Shown: in pieces, positions 56,201 to 64,000 of the stretch | How the letters are laid out: each line of letters opens with the position of its first letter | How positions within the stretch are numbered: the first letter of the stretch is position 1 | NCBI GenBank assembly: GCA_905250115.1 | Contig: CAJNOI010000012.1 | Coordinates: 182,435-246,434, forward strand | Origin: Adineta steineri | Lineage: Eukaryota > Rotifera > Eurotatoria > Adinetida > Adinetidae | DNA: 64,000 nt | Reading direction: 5' to 3' | Position numbers and translations under genes: made by a program | Notes under the pieces: generated by a model | Told to the model about the DNA's origin: nothing | The model's database searches: none | The model's input: only the letters and a program-made list of their open reading frames with translations

Positions 56201-59200
56201 CGAGTAAATTTATTTGATGGTGGACGAGAAAATATTGAAAACCATAAATGACCATCGGATACACTATGATAAGCTTTTTTCGATAATACATATGAAAAGT
56301 TTTGCTTTTCTGCTTCACTAGCAATTGGTAAAGTTCGTTCAATCTAAATTCAAGATAAAAATAAGAAATAGTATGTTTTCAATTACACGACTTACTCGTC
56401 CATCATCTTTTTCAACTGCAAGCCATTGTTGACAAATAAAATAAGATTTATCCAAAGTTTGTAAATCTCGAACAATAATATATTTTAAAAACCATGATGC
56501 TGAAGAACCTTCACCTGTATTATCATGCCAAATACGAATATAATTTAATAATCCCAATGATCTATATGTTAATCTTTTATAAAATCTTCAAAAAAAAAAA
56601 AAAATTTTACTTTGGAACAGCAATAATAAAAGAATTAATTCCACCACGTTGAAAAATCTTTCGATGAGGATCAGAAAATAATCGAATTTGTGTTTGATCA
56701 TTATCACCCGATAAGACAAAATAAACCTTGCAGAAAGAAAAAAAGAAGTTTCATTAAGGTATTTTCTTTGTACTATCTTACTTTTGATTCTGTTCCTGCA
56801 TTTGTTCTTTGACCAGTAAAAACAAGAATTTGATAATAATAATGATCAGATTTATTATTATCAGCTAATGGTGTTACTCCCAACTAAAAAAAATCACAAA
56901 TTTTCACTCTATGAAATATATAAAATAATGTTTTTAGTTTACTTTTTCAAAATCTTTCTTATCTTTAAAACGTGCATAAATCATTAAAATAATATAAAAT
57001 ATCGAAGTAAATATCATTGTTAAATAAACTGTTTTATTTTTCATAAAATCAGCATTTGCAAAAACATAACTCCAATTAATTGGTGCAGGTAAAACAATAA
57101 AACCACCAGCAAATGTTGTTAAATGAGTTGAGAGACATTCTGTTTCATAGAGATTTGTCAAAGGACCAACTATTAATCCATCTGATTTCCAATTATTATT
57201 TTCATCAAGATAATAACAACCTGATGTATATATAAGAAGTTCATAATTTGATGTAAAATCATATGGTTCATCAGTGATTGGTAAAGACGTATCTAGTGAA
57301 GAATTATTCAAACAATAATTATTGATTTCAGTTGAATTTAATTCTCTTATTCCAAATATTAATGATTGATGACCAGGTGTTTGTTGATTATCAATAAAAT
57401 ATCGATATATATCATCATTGGTTAAATCTATTATTACAAAACCGAAATCTATATGAATGTTAAACAAAAGAAAACATACTGAAAGGACAAAACATTGTCC
57501 ATCCATCAATGAGATTAATTGAACTATTTAATTGCGGTGTTTGGTCAAATTTATAAATAAATAAATAAGCAAGACTTTTATTTAAAGAATGAATTTCAAA
57601 ATGAACTGAAATTGGAAGTGAACTTGTTATATTAATATAATGATAATTAAATAATAAATTATTAATAGTTGAATTAATTGATGTAACATTTTGTAAATAC
57701 ATTGATGGAATTAAGACATTTGGATCACGAGGAATAATCAGTTGTATTGGATTATTTTGGTGGGCTTCAAAAGAAACGTCATTTCCATTTTGATCAATAA
57801 TTGATAGTGAAATTGACCTTGAGAGATTTGTATTTTGAAAATTTCCAAATGAAGCAAGTACATCCATTTTTGACTACAAAAATTCAAAAGAAATTCTTTA
57901 AATAATATTACAAGAAAAACTCACTCGAAGTGAAATCGAAGAGTTATCATTTGTATTCAAAATAAAGTCTGATGGAATATGAAATTGAGCATTTCCAATT
58001 TGTTTTACAATTCTATCCGAAAGTGATGTTACAGATATTGTTTCTAATGACATATATGTTTGAGATGTATTTATTGTTGAATTTTGACCAATATTTAAAT
58101 GAATATTTAATGAAGAAGTTATTAATGAAATAATTGATGTTACTTGTGTGCTAATTTCGTTTGCTAATTGTTTTTGATAATATATATTTCGATTTTTTTC
58201 AATTGATACCTCATCACCACCACCAAATAAATCTTTTAGAAATTAAACAAAAAAATAGAGATAAATCATTCATCAAGAACTGTTACTTGTATTTGACCAT
58301 GCAGATTCAAGATCAGTATCATAATCAGTAGGTATCATATTTGCACGAGAATAATCTAAATCAAGTGTACTTGTTCGTTCTTGCAATGGTCCATTTACAG
58401 CCTAAATTAATTATTCATAATTCTACAGATTAATAAATGATGAAATCGCTCTCCAGCTTTTGTTGACTTTAGCTGTATTGTTTTAAAAAAGCTGTAAGAA
58501 CGTGTCTCTTGCTAACAAGAAATACGAATATTTCTTTTTCAGTAATGGAGGTATCGGCTCGAAAGACGGAGATATTCAAAAATTTTTGTCTCTGTTGACT
58601 TTTTGGCTTTCCTACACTTAGCGAAATTTATCTTTACAAAAAAACACGTTTTATAGAACATTATTTAAAAATCTGAAGTTTACGGTTAAGACATTTGAAG
58701 CACATTGTATTAATTGATTTGCTGCTACTTGAGCATCTTCATATGGAATTTGTGTTGCCATTGAAGATAAAGTAAGTGATAATTGATAACATCTATTTGA
58801 TGCAATTGACTAGAAATATACAAAATTATAGTTTGAAAAAATTATTTTATTGATAATACTAGAGCAGCTCTTGTTAACTGATTTGTTGATTGAGTTATTT
58901 GGGCTAATGCTGTTGATTGTAATTTGATACTATTTGATGTCGTAATAAGAAGATCACTTGTAAATGTCATTAAATAATCTCGAAGATTCGCTTGAGCATT
59001 TAATATTTTATTATATTCAGTCAATGCTGATTCATTGAAAGATGTTGAATTCTATATTAAAATCAAATAAAAATCAATTAAATTCAGTTCAATGTATTTA
59101 CTCCTTGCAAACTTTGACTTCCTAATGATGATACTAAAATAGTTGCAGCTGGTATTCCACCTAAGAAAAAGATTATTTGGATTATCTGTAGTAAACTAAA

Positions 59201-61490
59201 TGTCAATAATTACTTGAAATAGCTTGATCTATATTTTCACTATTCATTTGATTGAATTGTTGAGAAATTGCAGTAATAATTTGTCCAACAATATTTTGGT
59301 TTCCACTTGAAAGTAATTGAACAATCAGATTATTTGTTAATACACTTGATGAACTTTGGAGACTTGTTAATAAATCATTGGTTGTTATATAATCCACGAT
59401 AACATGTACAGAAGACATATTTACTTCAACTACACAATCAAGAAGATCACGAATAGAAATAGTAATATTGAGTAATGATGTTTGATTGTCTCCACTTGGT
59501 AATCGAACTTGAAAATAAGATACTGATGAATATGCAATCATTAATTTTTGCGATACATCTGTCGTCCATGCTTAAATTAGAAGAAAATCGATGAACATAC
59601 TTTCTCTAGGATTAAAATAAATTCTATAATATGAATTAAATTCTGAATCTACAAAAATCTATATTTTGTTCAATATTTCGAAATAAAATGATTGAAAAAT
59701 GCATCATTATTCTTCTATATGATTACAAAGTTAATACTACGAGGTTTATCTCTGTCACGCTCGATCTATGAAGAGAGAGAAGTTCAGACATTCAGCATCT
59801 CAAACTGAAGGTGTATGTAAGTAAAAGACACTCACAACCTTAGATACCAATCTTAGTATCATCATCAACGTTAACAGAAGGAAGATCTATATCAACACTA
59901 CACGAACTATTTTGTAATTTCGTTATATAAAAAAATAACTATACCGTATAACGAATAATCTTTAATTCCATCTTCATCGAACCAACCCGGACATGAAATA
60001 GTGAACAAAGTAGTTGTTGTACCATTCATCGGATTAATTGAACATGAACCATTTGAAGGCGGTTGATTAATAATAAAATTTAATGCACTTGTACTTGTTT
60101 CAGATAGAAATGCATAAACAACTTCAAATCGCCAAAGATTTATCTGAGGATTATTAAGAAATAATTGATTTGTAGCTGTAAAATGACTTGTATTTTTACC
60201 TATAAAAAAACAAATTAATATAAATATTTCTTAAATCATAAGAAGATTTCTACCAAAAAACAAAATATTTTCATATAGAACCGTGTTATTAAATAAAGTC
60301 CATTGTGTATAGTTTGAAGATGAATTATCCGAACCCTGATAAATATTCCATTTTATATTTTGAAGATTTGTACAAGTTCCAACACAAAGAGCAAATAGTG
60401 CAACTTGTGTTGTTGGATTAACAAATTGATATTCAAGATTTGGAACACATAATATTGATATAACACAACTAAATTCAACAGGTTTCTTTTTAAGATTTAA
60501 GTAGATAAAAAAAAATTATTTACCCAATAACAATTAATTGTGGATGAGTATCGTCAACTGTAACAAGTACATAGCCTGTAGCTTGAATAGATGAATTTTT
60601 ACGATTTTCCATATAAACCATAAATTGATAGATTTGATTTGATTGAAGTGAACCACCGAGAACTGTTAGAGATGAATTAGGTGATGCAGTTAAATTTCCG
60701 AATATTAATCCTATTCAGTTATGAATTTTCTTATTTTTACATATAAAATTATTGAGAATCAATATTACCTGATTGATTTGATAAACATGATGGATTGTAA
60801 GGATCAGTTTTGGAATTTTCAATTGGTAATAATATCCCTTGAAAATTTGGAAAATTGTATAAACCATAAATTCGACAATAGTATTCATATTTCCATTTCT
60901 ATAGTCAATAAAAATAGATTTATTAAAATATCTAAAACAATTTCTTTTATTTTCCATCTTTTGGATCATTGAGAATATTCATATCATCACCTTATCAAGC
61001 TTGATTCCTACTACTCATGGTATCAGTTCTCAATTTGAAGATCATTGCCTGTTTAATCTACTAATAGACATCTTCATCAGAATATTCTTGACTACGTCTC
61101 TGCTTTGCATATATCAGATTCTTCTTTCTACCTTATATTTATCAATGATTACGCATTCTATATACTTTTAATGAAGCTTGCTGGTGATCTTAGCAAGGTT
61201 CTTTCAAATCGGAAATTTTTGTACTCAAAATCGATTTGACAGGCTATAATTATAACTATCTTTATTTTTCGCCGTAACTTTGTTTTTGACGTGATAGTAT
61301 TCGAAAATAAATATGTCTCAAATATTACTCATGTAACATAGCCTCATTCAGTATAATCTATTTCATAATCAATGAGGAATAAATAACACTTACACTCGCA
61401 TCAAATGAATCTTGATCAGGATCAACAGAATATGCTCCTGGATTAAGTTGAAGATCTTGTTGACTACCACGTGTTATCATTGATGTTCCT
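53211..61490 (-). CDS. polycystin-1-like receptor-channel (REJ-GPS-PLAT-TRPP), 5' end missing
   Basis: I can place 25 exons: 61394-61490, 60769-60898, 60524-60710, 60254-60485, 59945-60199, 59214-59570, 59102-59160, 58860-59051, 58693-58809, 58287-58401, 57925-58232, 57480-57873, 56943-57448, 56782-56883, 56611-56726, 56396-56559, 56050-56343, 55809-55948, 55532-55754, 55347-55478, 55041-55298, 54391-54994, 53596-54330, 53316-53440, 53211-53264. The order is REJ region (INQPPSNGSCSINP, ISCPGWFDEDGI), GPS (CYYLDENNNW, CLSTHLTTFAGG), TM1, PLAT (VYFVLSGDNDQTQIRLFSD, LLNYIRIWHDNTGEG), the DGHLWFSIFSRPPSNKFTRV block, further TMs, polycystin/TOP domain (IDEYWYWLENSF), channel helices (NDILTFLLGYCCFF, FVSIISDSF) and a charged tail. 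Membrane receptor/cation-channel subunit. The 5' end is lost at the assembly gap. Confidence 0.92.
53483..53548. repeat. telomere-like hairpin 21, in a polycystin intron
   Basis: AATCTTGAGAGTAAGTGTCG ... ATTCACCCACACCCTCAAGA, inside intron 53441-53595 of the polycystin gene. Confidence 0.8.
59803..59846. repeat. telomere-like hairpin 22, in a polycystin intron
   Basis: ACTGAAGGTGTATGTAAG ... ACACTCACAACCTTAG, inside the 374-bp intron 59571-59944, which is far longer than most introns of this gene. Confidence 0.65.
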
Positions 61491-61491
61491 A

Positions 61492-61591
61492 NNNNNNNNN
61501 NNNNNNNNNNNNNNNNNNNNNNNNNNNNNNNNNNNNNNNNNNNNNNNNNNNNNNNNNNNNNNNNNNNNNNNNNNNNNNNNNNNNNNNNNNN
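61492..61591. other. assembly gap (100 N)
   Basis: Exactly 100 N, the usual placeholder for unknown distance. It cuts off the 5' end of the polycystin gene and of the amidase gene, and the true order of the two sides depends on scaffolding. Confidence 0.98.
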
Positions 61592-62396
61592 TGTTCTTGA
61601 TGCATTAGTCGGCAAGGATACATCCGATGCGGCAACACGAGATCAACCAGACCATATTGTGTCGTATGCTGCGCATCTAGATGTTAAAGTATTACAAGGT
61701 GCGCGTATCGGCGTAGTGCTTAATTTTCGTGGAGGAAATCCGGATGTTGACCGTGTTCTTGACGAAAGTGTAGAATGCTTGAAAACTAATGGGGCACAAA
61801 TGATGCCAGTACAATTACCACAGATTTATGAACGCCTATGGCAAGAAGTTCTAGAACCTGTGTTGGAGGCAGAGTTCAAGGATCAATTCGAACGTTATCT
61901 ATCGACTTTGGGTCCGAAACAACCTCATACTCTGGCTGAGTTCATTCAATGCAACGAATCGCAGCCGATTAACCCCGAACGTTTAACCATGCTCAAAACT
62001 AACCTAACGACTCCATTATTCAATTCATCAAAGTACACACGCATTTTATCGATTGTCATTCCACAGCTACGAACAGATTTAGAATCTATTATCAAGTCGC
62101 AACAATTGACTGCATTGATGATGCCCACCATCTGTTGTCCGGCTTCATCGCGGTTCGATCAGCAGCCAGATCCGACCTATGTATGTCATATGGACGATCC
62201 TGATATACCGAAGTATATCGCAGGCGCGATGAGCTTTCCACAGATCACTGTACCAGCGGGTATTGCTACAGGTGATCTGCCTGTAGGTATGTCGTTTCTA
62301 GGTTTGCCCTATAGTGAAAAATGTCTCATCGAACTAGCGTATGCATTTGAACAAGTGCATAACCTGCATCAGCATCTGCCACTTACAACGCCTTGA
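61592..62396 (+). CDS. amidase-signature protein, C-terminal 267 residues
   Basis: Open in frame from the gap (VLDALVGKDTSDAATRDQPD) to the stop at 62396. The C-terminal half of the amidase-signature fold is clear: GARIGVVLNF, ALMMPTICCPA, then MSFPQITVPAGIATGDLPVG and MSFLGLPYSEKCLIELAYAF. The catalytic Ser-Ser-Lys part would lie upstream in the gap, so activity cannot be judged. Family members hydrolyse amides (FAAH, GatA, bacterial amidases). No intron, and base use is clearly richer in G+C than every neighbour, compatible with horizontal acquisition. Confidence 0.88.
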
Positions 62397-62850
62397 AGAT
62401 ATAAATTACATTGGGCACAGCATCAAGAATAAAAATTTATTGAGAATCGTAAACCGAAGATATTGCATTGTTCACGTAGAAATATTCAATAGTCGTTTCT
62501 TTTTCTTATGATTTGCAAAAAGAAAATATAACACTATATTTTTTATTTATCTATTTCCCAAGAGGGGCCTACTGAAACAAACGATATGTGCATTCTTCTC
62601 TTCTAATCTCTCAGGACACATATTTATATGAATGTGAATAGTTTGTTTCCTGTTTTTTTCATGTTTTCTGGAAAATAAGTAGTAGCAATGACTCAACTGT
62701 TTTTTATTCTAAATATCATTCATTGATCAATGTTACCAAAAATGATCTAAGATTTACGATAGCATACATGGATCCACAGAGTTTTTCGATATATACACAA
62801 TTTATTTTATGTGTTTAATGGACTCCAAAGACATGAAAAAAATCATTTGA
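62397..62850. other. convergent spacer, nothing recognised
   Basis: AT-rich 3' flank of the amidase gene up to hairpin 23. Confidence 0.5.
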
Positions 62851-62904
62851 ATGAGGATGTGGGCGTTGTTTAAGTGAAGAAAAGTTCACACCCACCCTCA
62901 AGAT
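62851..62904. repeat. telomere-like hairpin 23, contains the TPR stop codon
   Basis: ATGAGGATGTGGGCGTTG ... CACACCCACCCTCAAGATAA. The stop codon of the TPR ORF (62900-62898) lies in its CTTGAGGG arm. Confidence 0.8.
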
Positions 62905-63516
62905 AAAGATTCAAGCGTTAACATTTTTTCTTCGATAACTATGAGTTCGGTGTCGTTAGCAAACCAAATAGAATCAGAACTCTCTTCATATAGCTTCTTT
63001 GATATTAATAAATTTTCACGAGCTAATTTAAACTCATCCATTTCTATATAGATATCTGCCAAGTCAAAATAAGCTTGAGCTATCGTAGACTTATTAGACT
63101 GGATGTTTTTTAAAGTCCAATAATTAGCGTTCTTCTTATCGACTGTCATTGAATACAGTTTTGCCACATTTTCTATCACCAATAACCGATAGTTTAGCGC
63201 TGCAGAGTAATCCTATTTAAAATCTCTGTAGATTTCCTTAACGGCTTTGTATTTGGCCCATAGACGGATATGTCGATTCGTCTCGTTTTCAAATCCATGC
63301 AGTATCGAATTATTTTCTCAAAGCTAACCAAAGCTTCGTCATAATAACCTACTAATTTCTGCATATACGCTATGCCTGTATATAACTCTATGACTTTTTT
63401 ATTCGCAGGATTACAGAATTTAAGCGTTTCTTGCAATTCCAGGTTTCGATACTTGAGTATTTCCTTTGTTTCATCACTGACTAGGTGATCGTCGTATGCT
63501 TCATTTTCTTTGTCAC
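62898..63516 (-). pseudogene. TPR-protein fragment bounded by telomere-like repeats
   Basis: The minus strand encodes TPR text in two frames: KVIELYTGIAYMQKLVGYYD, EALVSFEKIIRYC, then LWAKYKAVKEIYRDFK, a TAG stop, DYSAALNYRLLVIENVAKLY, and STIAQAYFDLADIYIEMDEF. The break points are a frame change near 63270-63290 and the stop near 63215; neither looks like a normal intron, though a 36-nt intron removing the stop is conceivable. The conceptual N-terminus upstream of SDKENEAY is only translated repeat (THTLS-type text) and the C-terminus ends in hairpin 23, so both ends of the original gene are gone. Bdelloid relatives are kinesin-light-chain-like TPR proteins. Confidence 0.75.
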
Positions 63517-63632
63517 TGAGGGTGTGGGTGGGTGTGAGGTGAATGTGAGTGTGGTTGTGGATGTCAGTGAGGGTGTGAGCGTAGGGTGGTGTGTGGATCA
63601 CATTAAGAGATGAATACTGCACCTACACTCAT
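63515..63632. repeat. degenerate telomere-like array 24
   Basis: About 80 bp of G-rich TGTGGG, GTGAGG and GTGTGG units on the plus strand, starting CTGAGGGTGTGGGTGGG, then a short C-rich part (CACCTACACTCATAC) at 63611-63626. It is longer and more array-like than the hairpins. Confidence 0.75.
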
Positions 63633-63967
63633 ACTTTTACAATACCCGTTGTCCACATTGACACCTACCTACATGGGCTTTAATTTGAAACGCCCGGATC
63701 TGTATAGCTCGTCTTGGGATGTAGTTATATCGATTTTCCCGAAAGTCAGAAATGACCTATGAATCAGCTAGAAATCCGGTCTGGTACGATCTATCGAGCT
63801 AAAATGTTTAGCAGAAATGTATCTCACCAGGATCACGCATTTCTGCAAATTTCAGATTAAACGGATCATGCTATGTGGCAGATTGTTTCTAAGGGGGAGG
63901 TGGGAAACTTAAATCTTATTTCAATACCTCATTTAAACTTTGTTACTCAAATAGACTCAATTGCACA
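63633..63967. other. orphan segment between two telomere-like repeats
   Basis: 335 bp with more G+C than typical spacer, bounded by array 24 and by repeat 25. It contains AAGGGGGAGGTGGGAAAC near 63890. No protein homology is visible in six frames. Confidence 0.4.
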
Positions 63968-63991
63968 TCTTGAGGTGTGGGTGTGAGTGGA
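63968..63991. repeat. telomere-like repeat 25, at window edge
   Basis: CATCTTGAGGTGTGGGTGTG; the partner arm would lie beyond the window. Confidence 0.6.
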
Positions 63992-64000
63992 AAAGAAAAA

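Noticed and set aside
60715-60972. Overlapping ORFs on both strands at 60.7-61.0 kb
   Set aside because: They cross exon-intron borders of the polycystin gene and have no character of their own.
4657-63991. CRISPR array for the repeated hairpins
   Set aside because: Copies are kilobases apart, palindromic, in a eukaryotic genome, without regular spacers or cas genes.

Overview
The window looks like nuclear DNA of a bdelloid rotifer (Adineta/Rotaria type). This is an inference from four things: the DNA is very AT-rich, most introns are 36-60 nt, the genes are families that are expanded in bdelloids (F-box/LRR-like proteins, NHL and FG-GAP secreted proteins, orphan GPCRs), and TGTGGG-type telomere-like sequence is scattered everywhere. 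Exon structures below were worked out by hand from GT-AG sites and reading frame. For the NHL, DUF389, SDR, homeobox, LamG, FG-GAP and two-TM genes the spliced lengths come out as whole numbers of codons.

Layout. 1-135 is the tail of an unknown gene. 1063-2185 is an imperfect palindrome with two divergent copies of a 75-aa gene. 2717-4435 is a frameshifted F-box gene. 5475-5979 is a small homeobox gene that has lost Asn51. 6935-8587 is an F-box gene and 8980-10647 a KEX1-like serine carboxypeptidase. 10.6-13.4 kb is gene-poor. 13.4-25.3 kb holds an NHL-repeat gene, an SDR reductase, an F-box gene, a second NHL gene, a PPxY membrane protein and a truncated inverted copy of the first NHL gene. 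26.3-34.6 kb holds two GPCRs, a 7-exon DUF389 membrane protein and tRNA-Leu(TAG). 35.8-46.8 kb holds an Apple/LamG-like secreted protein, a NADAR protein, another F-box gene and an FG-GAP protein. 48.4-49.3 kb has the 5' end of a membrane protein. 50.1-51.8 kb is a non-autonomous DNA transposon. 52.1-61.5 kb holds a two-TM protein and a 25-exon polycystin-1-like gene running into a 100-N gap. Beyond the gap are the C-terminal part of an amidase and a broken TPR gene.

The main unexplained structure is a dispersed family of about 20 short hairpins plus several half-sites or one-strand arrays. Their stems are telomere-like (5' ATCTTGAGGGTGTGGG ... CCCACACCCTCAAGAT). They lie between genes and in introns. 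Several sit exactly where gene homology stops: the truncated NHL copy, the start of the NHL inverted duplication, and both ends of the TPR fragment. This suggests either a foldback/MITE family built on telomeric sequence or scars of telomere-type end healing followed by re-joining.

The genes do not form an obvious pathway. Recurrent themes are secreted or surface proteins (NHL, FG-GAP, Apple/LamG, polycystin, GPCRs) and F-box/LRR-like adaptors.
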